From Peromyscus leucopus (lineage: Eukaryota > Chordata > Mammalia > Rodentia > Cricetidae), in contig NC_051071.1 in assembly GCF_004664715.2 (NCBI RefSeq), positions 32,532,337 to 32,596,336 of the forward strand: DNA of 64,000 nt, in the 5' to 3' direction. The position numbers and the translations under genes are program-made. The first letter of the stretch is position 1. The number at the start of each line of letters is the position of its first letter. A model generated the notes under the pieces. That model was not told the DNA's origin and searched no databases. It saw nothing but the letters and a program-made list of their open reading frames with translations. Below, in pieces: positions 23,769-34,839 of the stretch.

Positions 23769-24035
23769 GAGGCCTGAGGAAATGGCTCAGTCAGCCAAGT
23801 GCTACCCATGTGAGTCTGAGAACCTGAGTTCTGATGCCTGGCACCTACACAATAGTTGGATGTGGACATAGGAGGATTTCTAGATTGGCCAGCCAATCTA
23901 GGCCCAATGTGTTAGCAGTGGCAGGTTCAATGAGAGTCTCAGAAAATAAGGTGGAAAGCAGAGGAAGGTAACCAGTGTCAACCTCTGCCTTCCACCCGCA
24001 CGCATACGCATGTAAATGGAAATACACACACAATG
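23769..24035 (+). mobile_element. RSINE1-like SINE
   Basis: GAGGAAATGGCTCAGTCAGC, then AACCTGAGTTCTGATGCCTG, then AGATTGGCCAGCCAATCTAG and a CA-rich tail. Confidence 0.75.
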
Positions 24036-24189
24036 AATATTTAGTTAGGTTTGGTGAGATCAACAGATGAGGTGATTAATGAGAAATGGCTCGTTATTTA
24101 CAGGTCCGAAAAGGAGCAGACATTTCACACCAGGTGTGAAGCCACATGGGAAAACAGTGTGTGTTGGAGGGGAGGGGGAACTGCCAATG

Positions 24190-24558
24190 TGCCAATTGAT
24201 TTTTGTCTGTTTGACTCAAAGTAGAACCATCTGGGAAGAGGGAACCTCAACTGAGGCATCCCTTATATTAAGTTGGCCTGTAAGCATGTCTGTTGGGTGT
24301 TTTCATGATTAATGATCAATGTGGGAGAGCCCAGTCCACTGTGAGTGATGCCACCCCTGGATAAGTGTCCTGCTTGTATAATAAGGTTGAGCAAGTCATG
24401 AAGAGCAACAGTATTCCTCTGTGATCTGTTTAAGCTCCTGCCTTGAGCTCCTGCCTTGGCTTTGCTCAGTGATGGACTGTAGCCTGCAAGTGAAATGAAT
24501 CCTTTCCTCCCCAAAGCTGGTTTTCACCATGCTTACCACAGCAACAGAAAGCAAAGGA
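24190..24558 (+). mobile_element. MaLR (MT-like) LTR
   Basis: GGAACCTCAACTGAGGCATC, then GTGGGAGAGCCCAGTCCACT, then CAGTGATGGACTGTAGCCTG, then CTTACCACAGCAACAGAAAG. Confidence 0.75.
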
Positions 24559-24946
24559 GGACAGTCAATGAAAGGTCACGTGGTTGGGATTCAAGGGGGA
24601 CACTGAGGTAGGCTGTCTTCTTGAGTGACATAGTTATTAGAAGAGTTAAGGCCATGGAAAGACAGTGTGGCCAGAGCTCTGAGGAGAGATAGTAGGCCCA
24701 CAAAGTGTATATATTGGAGGGGGTAATCCCTTCTTATAGGTCTCAAAAGAAGAGGAGGGTTTTATGCCTTGTCGTTGGTGATTTGATTTGTAGTCCGATT
24801 CTCTCTGACTCCTGGTGGTAGAGAAGAGAGAGAGGAGAGGTTTTAAAGGAATCTTATTAATGTGTGACTTAGAGGATATGGGGGGAATGGGGAGGAGGGG
24901 CACATTTAGTTGAGTCATATCAGTTGTACTCAGCACCCCTCTAATA

Positions 24947-25168
24947 CAGTGGTTCTCAACCTATGGGGAGTGAGTCCTGTGGGGTAGAACGACCCTTTCA
25001 CAGGGATCGCATATCAGATATCCTGCATATCAGATATTTACATTATGATTCACAACAGTAGTAAAATTAGTTATGAAGTAGCAACAAAATAATTTTATGG
25101 TTGGGGGTCACCACAACATGAGGACCTATATTAAAGGGTCACAGCATTAGGAAGGATGAGAGCCACTG
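24947..25168 (+). mobile_element. URR1-like hAT transposon
   Basis: CAGTGGTTCTCAACCTATGG to GAGAGCCACTG. The flanking 8-bp duplication is CTCTAATA/CTCTAGTA (7 of 8). Confidence 0.85.
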
Positions 25169-25174
25169 CTCTAG

Positions 25175-25985
25175 TATCTTGGAAGTTCATACCCTAAGTC
25201 TATAAACTTTCCCTGGGGAACTGATCATCACAGGTCTGTTATTCTGGATTCTGGGCATCTGAGGAGTCTGTCAGATGGCTACAGATTCAAAGACAGGCTC
25301 TCAGTAAAAGGCTAACCTAACAGTTAGAAGATGGATAGGGCAGAGGAAAATGTGGCAAATGTCTTTACCGTGGCTTCATGGGAAGTGCTAGTGTAAAAAA
25401 CCAAAACAAACAGCAACAACAAAAACAGTTCTCGCTTTAAAGGGAATAAGAGCTAACTTATTCTGGAGCCATTTGAAGTGACTGTGATCTGGGAACGCAC
25501 ACTGAGGCTACCCCAGACTCCAATGTGTTCCAGGGTGGAAGAAGTTTCGTAGTTTTACAGAACAAAGACAGTCATAAATCAAGGCAAGTTTAAAATACAT
25601 TGAGGCAGTTACAGTAAGATGGGGAAGCTTTTCTTTAGGCAATGGAGTGGCTGGGACAGGAGAATATGTAATGGAGCTCAGGAGGAGCCTATGAAAGCTC
25701 TTGAAAGCTCTAGAAAGCAGGTGCCTTAGAGAATAATAGTTTCTTCGTGTCCTTAAGGGTTTGGTTCTAGGGCCCTCAACAAACACCAAAATCCTCTCAG
25801 ATGCTCATGTCTCTTAATATAGAACAGAACAGCTTTGTATGTGACCTACAGACATCTTGTATACTTTACATTTGTCCTGCTACATACTTATAATAGTCAA
25901 CATTATGCAAATTTATGTAAATAGTTGTTATACTGTATTGTTTAAAGAATAATGGCAAGAAAAGTCTATACATATTTTCTATATA
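25175..25985. other. Intergenic DNA, nothing recognised
   Basis: No exon or repeat family that I can support. Confidence 0.4.
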
Positions 25986-25988
25986 GGA

Positions 25989-25992
25989 TATT

Positions 25993-26046
<54 letters not shown>
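25989..26046 (+). repeat. (TTTA)n microsatellite
   Basis: About 14 TTTA units. Confidence 0.95.
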
Positions 26047-26047
<1 letters not shown>

Positions 26048-26049
<2 letters not shown>

Positions 26050-26550
26050 ATTCCAGCCATAGTTTCCCCTCCCTTCTCTCCTCTCAGTTCCTCCCCCCAC
26101 TCCACCTCTCTTCCCACCCCCTAATCCATTCTCCTCCATTTCTGTTCAGGAAAGGGCAGGTCTCCCATGGATATCAACAAAACATGACATATCAAATTGT
26201 AGTAAGACTAAGCACCTCCTCATGTATTAAGGCTGGCAAGGTGACTCAGTATGAGAATAGGGTCCCAAAGGCTAGTAAAAGAGTCAGAGGCAGCCCCTGC
26301 TCCCACTGTTAGGAGTCCCACAAGTAGATCAAGTTACACAACTGTCACATATATGCAAAGAGCCTAGGTCAGTTCCATGGCATCTCCCTGGTTGTGGGTT
26401 CAGTCTCTGTGAGCCCCTGTGAGCTCAGGTTAGTTGATTCTGAGGGTTTTCTCATGGTGTCCTTGACCCCTCCGGCTCCCACAGTCCTTTCTCCCCTACT
26501 TCTGCAGGATTCCCTGAGTGTCACCTAATGTTTGGTTGGGGGTTTGTGCA
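26048..26550 (-). mobile_element. L1 3' fragment
   Basis: TTCCAGCCATAGTTTCCCCT, then CATGGATATCAACAAAACAT, then GCTCCCACTGTTAGGAGTCC. This is a widespread rodent L1 3' region, here in reverse orientation. No ORF2 reading frame remains. Confidence 0.65.
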
Positions 26551-26706
26551 GGACATTTTTGATTGGTTTGGTCTCAGCTTTCCAGTGGAGGGGAGGGGCT
26601 CAAACCTAGAGCCCCTGAAAGCTACACAAGAGCTCTACCACTTGGACACAGCCTTGAATGGGAAAGGAGCACTTGCAGTAGTGATTTGCTCTCTCTGGGT
26701 ATTTAG

Positions 26707-27031
<325 letters not shown>

Positions 27032-27369
27032 CTGGGGGTGGCAGTCTTTCCTGGTTTAGCAAAGGCTACAAGAAACCAAATCACCAGAAAATACGACAAA
27101 CAAAGGCTAGCTAGCATCACATGAGAGTGTGCTTTTGGTTCCAGATAGACCCAGGGCAACAATAGGTCTGCAATACACAGCCAAGAGCTCTAGCCTCAAC
27201 CAGTGCTGCCCTGCAGGTATGATAGGTCCTGAGCTCTGCTATGTCTTCGGTGTACCATATCCCCACTTTTCTACTTTGTGTACAATACAGGGCAACAGGG
27301 AAAGAAGTTTTCCTGTTCTCTAGCAGCAACACAGTACTCAGCCAGCAGTCACCAAAACAAGGAGCTGTG

Positions 27370-27845
27370 GCCAATGGGCTATGCAGAACCAAGGGGCTAT
27401 GAAGACCCAGGTGTGTGCAGAACAAGGGGCTATGAAGACCCAGGTGTGTGCAGAACAAGGGGCTATGAAGACCCAGGGGTGTGTCCAGAACCAAAGGACT
27501 ATGAAGACCCAGGGGTGTGTGCAGAACCAAAGGACTATGAAGACCCAGGGGTGTGTGCAGAACCAAGGGGCTATGAAGACCCAGGGGTGTGTGCAGAAGT
27601 AAGGGGCTATGAAGACCCAGGGGTGTGTGCAGAAGTAAGGGGCTATGAAGACCCAGGGGTGTATGTAGAACCAGAGGGCTATGAAGAACCAGGGATGTGT
27701 GCAGAACTAAGGGGCTGTGAAGACCCAGGGGTGTGTGCAGAACTAAGGGGCTGTGAAGACCCAGGGGTGTGTGCAAAACTAAGGGGCTATGAAGAACCAA
27801 GGGTGTGTGCAGAACCAAGGGGCTATGAAGAACCAGGGGATTGTG
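27370..27845 (+). repeat. 36-bp minisatellite
   Basis: About 13 units, each combining GGGGCTATGAAGACCCA with GGGGTGTGTGCAGAACCAA. The first two are 33 bp and later ones 36 bp. Because the period is a multiple of three, both strands stay open: a 296-codon plus frame (27278-28168, repeat RGYEDPGVCAEP) and a 233-codon minus frame (27117-27818, repeat HTPLGLHSPLVL). No signal peptide, splice or promoter evidence makes either a gene. Confidence 0.9.
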
Positions 27846-27852
27846 CCAAATC

Positions 27853-27854
<2 letters not shown>

Positions 27855-27898
<44 letters not shown>
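27855..27898 (+). repeat. (GT)n microsatellite inside the minisatellite
   Basis: About 22 GT units that appear to have expanded from the GTGTGTG of the 36-bp unit. Confidence 0.95.
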
Positions 27899-27901
<3 letters not shown>

Positions 27902-28030
27902 ACTGAGGGGCTGTGCAGAGCCAGGGGACTGTGCAGAATAGGGGAGACTATGCATAACTGGGGGGCTGTGCAGAGCCAGGGAGCTGTGCAGAACTGGGAA
28001 GGAGTGCTGTGCAGAGCCAGGGGCCTGCTC
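27899..28030 (+). repeat. Degenerate 17-20 bp units related to the minisatellite
   Basis: GGGGCTGTGCAGAGCCA recurs about five times with variants, resembling a half-unit of the 36-bp array. Confidence 0.7.
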
Positions 28031-28707
28031 ATAAAAACTTCTGCAGGCTGCATTTTTTCCTTCTTCATAACTGCTTTGACCTGTATCTACCTGTTTGTTT
28101 CCAGGAAAAGACCACACAGGGCTTGGGGCGTAGTTCCAAATTTTGTTTCCCATTTACATCTAAGCTGAGGAGCTGTGTCCACAGCTATCTGTGGAGCTTG
28201 CTCTAAACACTGAGCCACCCACCCCTAACTCTGCTAAACATTCTGGCTGTTTACAGTGGACAAGAGCTCTGACCCTGCTGGACAAGAAGAGGCCAGTAGA
28301 ACCTTCTTACATGTGCTTCTTCCTGACAGGAAGGGTTTGTGTAGGTTTCTCTGAAGTCTGGCATTAGCCACATAAGGGTCATGGCACTATTTGAAAGGGT
28401 TGATGTGTGAGCTTCTTCCCCTGGAGGGACTGGGCACGAGTCAGAGTCCAGCCAGTACTTTGCATCTGGAATAGGTGGTGTGAAAGCAACTGAGCATCAC
28501 TTGGCAAATTGACATCTTTCAAAAGCATGTGCTGCATCACATCATTGCACAATCAACATTGTGTATTTCAAGATGCCAATGATATTTAATAATTACCATA
28601 GCATGATCAAGAATAACGTTTCTAAAAATTAATAGTCTAATTTTTATTAAGCATCAATTCTGATTCTATAGCAGTAGCATCCTAAGCTGGTTTCCCATTG
28701 AGCTTTT

Positions 28708-28860
28708 TTTTTGGTTTTTCGAGACAGAGTTTCTCTGTGTAGCTTTGTGCCTTTCCTGGGACTCACTTGGTAGCCCAGGCTGGCCTCGAACTCACAGAGA
28801 TCCGCCTTCCTCTGCCTCTTGAGTGCTGGGATTAAAGGCATGCGCCACCAACGCCCGGCT
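28708..28860 (-). mobile_element. B1 SINE, cricetid-type, with an 18-bp target duplication
   Basis: GAGACAGAGTTTCTCTGTGT, AGCTTTGTGCCTTTCCTGG and CACCAACGCCCGGC. TTTCCCATTGAGCTTTTT occurs at 28691-28708 and 28876-28893. An extra T tract (28861-28878) separates the B1 5' end from the right copy. Confidence 0.95.
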
Positions 28861-29021
28861 TTACTTTTTTTTTTTTTTCCCATTGAGCTTTTTATGGGAA
28901 AGGCCTCTGCCCTCTGACCCCAGGGCCTTGGAGCTCCACCAGCATTGTAGAGAGGCAGAATGGTTACAAACTCCACGGCTGGCTAGTTCAGCAGAAGAGG
29001 ACTGGCAAATCTGCCTTATTA

Positions 29022-29290
29022 TAATCGGCAGTTTTATTTATCAACTTGACACAATCTAGAATTCTCTATAAAGAGTGTCTCAGTGAGGAATTGGTTGGCT
29101 TGTGGACATGGCTCTGAGGGATTTTCTTCATTGGACTAATTGAATGGGGGTGATATGGGAATGTTGAGGTGTCTTTGAGAGAGATGGAACATTTCTCAGC
29201 TCTATCTGTGCTTGGCTGGGGGAGCTAGGATCCTTGGAACTTGATGGATACCAAAGCTGCCGCAAGCCAGAAGGCTTTTCAGGTCTTGTC
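29022..29290 (+). mobile_element. MaLR (MT-like) LTR 5' part
   Basis: TTTATCAACTTGACACAATC, then GAGTGTCTCAGTGAGGAATT, then GGTTGGCTTGTGGACATGG. Confidence 0.6.
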
Positions 29291-30830
29291 TTGTGAATTC
29301 AAGAAATAGAAGTCATGGATCCCAAAGGGTGAGTTTGGAAATATTTGATTTTATAGGAAGCTTAAGAGGGAGAGAGAAGGCTGGGCTCCTGTATGATAGG
29401 GGGTCTCCTGCAGTGTGATACCATTGAGCTTTGCTCTGTTGGAGTTAATAGATGGAGGGGGGGTGTGAGGTCAGTGTAGTGCCTATTCCAGGTGTCCAGA
29501 AGCCTCGAAGTTTCACTTCCTTTTTGTGTTCCCTGGAAAGGGGTACTCTTCTAGGGGAAAATAGATAAGGAAAGGGCAGATCCCCCTTCTGGCATCTGCA
29601 GTCTCTGGCCATTGTGGAACAGGAGACATTTCCGGCTCAAATGCTTCTGGAAACTCGGAAGTGAGTGTTACATTTGTTGGGCATTCCGTGAGAAGAGGGG
29701 CCGATCTCTGCAGGTCAGATCCGCTTGGTTCATACTTGTCTCACCAGCAGGATGGAGTGACACAGCAGTGAGCTTGCTCTTGGCTATCCCGGACTGTCTA
29801 GTTGTGAAAACCCTACTGAACACAGAATGGGAGACCAGTTACTACCTGGTGCACAAGCATGTGTCTGTAAATTTATGTTTTCTTTCTGTCTTGAGTCTAG
29901 ACTGCACCTGGGTCTCATCTTTGTACATTCCTCCATTACAGATGCACCCCACATTCTGCCACCGTAGTCAGTGATCCCCAGAGTCACTGTGATTCTAGCT
30001 TTCACTGTCGGACCACACTTCAGCTCTTCCATCCTTCTCTTTGGTAACCTGTCAGTTAGAATTAGATCTAAGTTTGTAGTGAGGAGTTCTGAACCTTACA
30101 AAGGGGTACTGAAGGTAAGAAGGAGCTCAGATACATGGAAAGTTCTGGCAAAGCACTCCAGATGATACAGTTTCAGGAACTCATGGTGATCATTTATGCC
30201 TCCATTTTTTACCCATCCAGATGCTTCAATGTAGCCACTGGGTTTGAACCCACCAAACAACTGGGAATGGGTATGTCACTAGGTGGAAACTTCAAAAACC
30301 ATACCTGAGTTGCCATGGATAAGACTTTCCATCAAATGAAGTCCTGGGCTGAGAGACCCTCACCAAGGACTCCACCTCATACCTGCTCTGAGACAACTAG
30401 GTAGTAGGAGCTATTGTTCCCATTATATAAAAGGTACCATGATGACTCCATATTTTAGGGGAAAGAAAAAGACAGAGTGGGTTAATCCTTGCCCAGGCTG
30501 CCCAGAGACCATAATATGGAATTTAGACTTCCAGAGCTCCTGGAGAAGATCTCATCACCAAGCAAGCCTCTCCACGAAGGTCCAAGAGCTTTGTCAGATG
30601 TTGTTGCAACCTTTGACTTTCTGCTTTCCGAAAAGACCCCAAATGACAACTTCAAAATCTCCTCTGAGCACATAGGAAGAATGAAATGAGCTAGAACGGG
30701 TGTTAGAGACCAGATGCTCTTCCAGTCTGCCGTCAGCACCAGCAGTCACATCCCAGCCAACAAAAGCAATATATATGTACCCTTTAAAAGGTCCCCACCA
30801 TCATGGCCTGCTCTCTCACATGCTCTCTTG
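29291..30830. other. Intergenic DNA, possible ERV remnant at 29.3-29.8 kb
   Basis: A 120-codon plus ORF (29612-29974) has no domain. A MIR-like stretch lies at about 30405-30480. Nothing else is supported. Confidence 0.35.
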
Positions 30831-30831
30831 C

Positions 30832-30904
<73 letters not shown>
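30831..30904 (+). repeat. (TCTG)n(TC)n microsatellite
   Basis: Seven TCTG units followed by about 20 TC units. Confidence 0.95.
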
Positions 30905-30909
<5 letters not shown>

Positions 30910-31980
30910 GTCCCTGTTCCAAGGCAGCCTTCCTCCACCCCCACCTCAATAAATCTCTTGCATGAGATCTGTTGTGTGGTGTGACCTCTGCAGCATTTCT
31001 TGGCCCCAACTCACCAAGATATCCTTCCTTCCACTGCATAAACCCTAACAATAGGAAGGCAGGGCAGTTGTGTAGGGATTCAGACAGGTAACCTTGTTTA
31101 TTCCCCAGGGTTTAGCTCTCATCTTTGTCCCTTGGGTTGACAGCACACGCCCACACCTCTGAGCTCTTGCTATTCTTTCCAACTTCAAATCCCTCCATTT
31201 TGCTAATCTTCCCCAACAAAACCCAGCTAAAATGCCATTTTCCACACAGCTTCCTTCCATATTCATGTTCTCCCCTGTCCCCAGCCTTTGCTAGCACAGG
31301 GCACTGTATCAGGAAGGTGGCCAGAAAAGTGTCTGGCTTATATCTAACTACACTAAATAAATAAACAATTAAGAGTGTTCTCCAGCTAGCTCTCAGCTTC
31401 CTGCACCTCTCCTTCAGCTTGGCCCAGTCCCAGCAAGTAGCCCTAGAGACTTGTCCTTCATCTTATCCTCTATCGAATCCCCCCACCTCACCTCTGCCAC
31501 ATGTGAGGAACCAATGCTCAGTGAATAAAGTAAGCCACACTGAGTCTGCATATGAGAAGTGATCCACAGAACCTATCTGGACTTTTTGCTCGCTTCTATG
31601 GATTTGACCCGATACCTAGGACTTAGCATTTTCTGTGGTAGTCATTAGGATCCTTAGTGAATGACATGCATACCCAAAAATGCAAACATTGATGATGCAT
31701 AACTTCACTGGCAGTAGCTAATAAAAATGATTTGTTACTAATAACCAGTGCTTATGAGTCAGATATTATTCTAGGAGTTCAGAGAGGTAGGTTAGGAAAG
31801 CCTGGTTCTCAGGTTGCTTCAGGAAGAAGCCATCCAATGCTCATTACACCAACTTTCTTCTCTATGAGCATGTTTGTTTCCCACACGAAAAAACCACAAA
31901 CATTCTTGTAGTTACTCCAAGTTCAAGATGCTCTGCAGACCACCCAGTAAGCCAACACATACTGTTTCACTTCCTCCAGA
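30905..31980. other. Intergenic DNA, nothing firmly recognised
   Basis: Non-repeat DNA with no supported exon. Confidence 0.4.
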
Positions 31981-32017
31981 ACACAATATATTTCTTTGGT
32001 TTGTTTGTTTGTTTTTG

Positions 32018-32152
32018 TTTTTCAAAACAGGGTTTCTCCATGTTGCCCTGGATATCCTGGAACTTACTCTGTAGACCATGAACTCACAGACATCTGCCTG
32101 CCTCATCCTCCTGAGTGCTGGTATTACAAGTGTATGCCACCAATGCCTGGTC
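32018..32152 (-). mobile_element. B1 SINE
   Basis: TTTTTCAAAACAGGGTTTCT, then CCTGGAACTTACTCTGTAGA, then CTCCTGAGTGCTGGTATTAC. Reverse orientation. Confidence 0.85.
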
Positions 32153-32163
32153 ACAACACATTC

Positions 32164-32357
32164 TTTTTTTTTTTTTTTTTAAGATTTACTATTTATGTAT
32201 TCAGTGGTCTGCCTGCATGTGTCCCTGTAGGCCAGAAAAGCGCACCAGATCTCATTACAGATGGTTGTGAGCCACAATGTGGTTGCTGGGAATTGAACTC
32301 AGGACCTTTGGAAGAGCAGCCAGTGCTCTTAACCTCTGAGCTATCTCTCCAGGCCCC
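32164..32357 (-). mobile_element. B2 SINE
   Basis: A poly-T, then AAGATTTACTATTTATGTAT. GGTTGCTGGGAATTGAACTC and GAGCTATCTCTCCAGGCCCC close the copy. This is a full-length reverse B2 with the tRNA-like head at the right. Confidence 0.95.
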
Positions 32358-32359
32358 AC

Positions 32360-34155
32360 CACAATACATTCTTAATAAGGGAATTGTTACTGCTCACTGA
32401 TACTCTCTAAGGACCTCAAGCAATGTGTGGCACACCATGGAGAGCAATTTAATGCACTCCCATTTTTCAGATAAGGCTGTGTGGGTTTATTCCTGAGGTG
32501 GGAAATGGGGAGCTGGCACCCAAGGAATGAGTGCACTTTGCCCCTCTGTGTTACTTCTCCAAAGAAATATCAGCTCTTTGTCCTCCCCATTTATCTTTAC
32601 TTCCTTTCCTAAATTACCATGTTTTCCCTTTGTGTACTAGAAGCTTCCTTGCCAACTGCCACAAATTGACTTCATTGTTAATCCCACCAACTATAGTCCC
32701 AAGATACCTCGTGAGAGGGGTGAGTCCTGGAGACTGCAATTCCTCAAGCTCTTGATCCAACAGAACCAGAACATACTCCTCAGCTCACGTGGCAAGTGGC
32801 TAACCCCTCAGTTGCTCTGGGGAAGCAGTTCAGTTGAAAACAAAGTAAATGCTTTGAGGAAGAATCTCCCTCTTGCCCCTGCCAAGACAAACAGGCTCAC
32901 ACTACACTGCAATCGCTGCTTACACCAAATTAGATAAGCTAATGAAGAAAAAGCTGGTGCCATTAAAATGTCCAATTAATGTAAACAGGAGGAAGACGTT
33001 GGTTTCCAGTCTCTCTGATTCTAATCCAACCTCACAGACCTTCATCTACCCTGATGGGGCTGCCCATGTTGCTTTCCTCACTACAGCCTATTATCTCGCT
33101 AACATCTGTAGCTCTGTTGGATGGATTCCTGTTTTCAACCTTGGCTCTTTCACTAAAGTTACAGAATCTTTGCCAAAAAATGCGTCTCTTCTTTCTGATT
33201 TCAGAGCGCTCCAACCATCCATCACTGGGTCATCTGTTTACGCAGCGAGCATTGATTGAGCATGCCAAGCAGTGCTCTCTAGACAACCTGGTCCACTTCC
33301 CTGATTACTCCTCCCTGGAACATCTCCACTCCTGTAGTTTTGACTAGAATTTGCCCACTGATGGTTTTCAAATATAAATCTCCAGATCAAGACCTCCCAA
33401 TTAGTTGTTTGCAAGCCTGAATGTCTGCTGGACATCTGCAGTTTGATGTCCAATGACCAGCCTAGACTGAACTTGTTCCAAACAAAACTCATCAATCACC
33501 TTCTCTAAGCAGGCTGCTCATTTCTCCGATAATTTTAATCGCTGGCCCCAAAAGTCAGCTGGTCATCTAAATAGAAATCCTCACTTTTAATCTTCACTGA
33601 GATCTAGCAATTTCCATTTGTCTTTAAGTCAAAGCTTAATCTTATCTTGGTCCATGTCCCACATCAGCCCATTTCTGATCTGGGTGGACTCCAGCTCCTC
33701 CCATCTTCACTCTTTACTGTGTCCTGCCCTTAACCCTTCATTTCCCTAGTTGATCGCTCATCATCCACACTCCAGTGACTGATTCCCTGATGAATTCTGT
33801 CCTGCCTCTTCTGCCATAGAGAAGTGGATGGCTCTTTGGCCAATTGCTGTTAGTTCAAGTGTGTCTTTACCTGCTGTTTCTCATTTGCTCTGCCCACATC
33901 CTTGGCAATGGTATCTCCCATTAATGTACCCCAGGTTCCCCATGTGATGTGCATGTTTCCTGTCAGGATTCACTGATTTGCTGACACATGGTGTTTTCTG
34001 TGGCCCAGCCACTGCCTCATGCCCCCCATTCAATCTTTAGGCAATGTATTCAGCATCACCCCATTGCTTCTGCTAAGGGGGGAGCACTATGCCTCTTTGC
34101 CCAGGCTAACCCTCAACCTATTGGGTTCCTCCTACTGTTCTTTATTCTAAGATTT
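32360..34155. other. Intergenic DNA, no gene supported
   Basis: A 128-codon plus ORF (32873-33259) overlaps a 60-codon minus ORF and shows no domain, promoter or splice context. The end of it (about 33240-33275) resembles a MIR tail. Confidence 0.4.
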
Positions 34156-34156
34156 C

Positions 34157-34557
34157 TGTCTTAGTTAGGGTTTCTATTGCTGTAATAAAGCCCCTGACCA
34201 AAGGCAGCTTGGGGAGGAAAGGGCTTCTTTGGCTTATATTTCTATATCACAGTCTATCATCAAAGGAAGTCAGGCAGCAACTCAAGGCAGGAACCTGAAG
34301 ATAGGAACTGAAGCAGAAGCCATGGAGGAATACTGCTTACTGACTTGTCCTCACAGCTTGCTCAGTTTGTTTTCTTTTACAACACAGGACCACCTAACAG
34401 AAGGGAGACTGCCGATGGTGAGCATCAATCATCAGTCAAGAAAATACCTCACAGACTTGCCCACAGGCCAATCTGGTTGAGGCAATTCCTCAACTGAGAT
34501 TCCCTCTTTCCCGATAGGTCTGGGTTTGTGTCAAGTTAACAAAAGCCAACCAGGACA
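34157..34557 (-). mobile_element. MaLR (MT-like) LTR
   Basis: TGTCTTAGTTAGGGTTTCTA starts it in plus reading, and GTGTCAAGTTAACAAAAGCC then CAACCAGGACA ends it. The TG..CA ends and about 400-bp length fit a complete LTR in minus orientation. Confidence 0.8.
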
Positions 34558-34685
34558 TTCTTCTAGACATTAGGTCTTCCTAGAAGAGTTTGTCCATCTC
34601 AGGCAGGTTTAAAAAAACTTGTGTTTTTACTAAGTCCCTTGACTGTCTATCCTATCCTCCTCCCCACCCCACCCCCACACCTTTT

Positions 34686-34836
34686 ATTTTTTTGGTGTTT
34701 TGAGACAGGGTTTCTCTGTGTCCTGGCTGTCCTGGAACTCACTTTGTAGACCAGGCTGGCCTTGAACTCACAGAGATCCACCTGCCTCTGCCTTCCTAGT
34801 ACTAGGATTAAAGGTGTGTGCCCCCACACCCAGGCT
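34686..34836 (-). mobile_element. B1 SINE
   Basis: GTTTTGAGACAGGGTTTCTC, then CTGGCTGTCCTGGAACTCAC, then CTAGTACTAGGATTAAAGGT. Confidence 0.95.
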
Positions 34837-34839
34837 GAC

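Noticed and set aside
27370..27845. CRISPR-like array of regular repeats
   Set aside because: Units are contiguous with no unique spacers, and the DNA is mammalian. It is a minisatellite.
27117..28168. Overlapping 296-codon and 233-codon ORFs as a repeat-protein gene pair
   Set aside because: Both frames are explained by a 36-bp minisatellite with a length that is a multiple of three. There is no promoter, splice or domain evidence.
32873..33259. 128-codon plus-strand ORF in unique DNA
   Set aside because: No recognisable domain, no transcript features, and its end overlaps a MIR-like tail.
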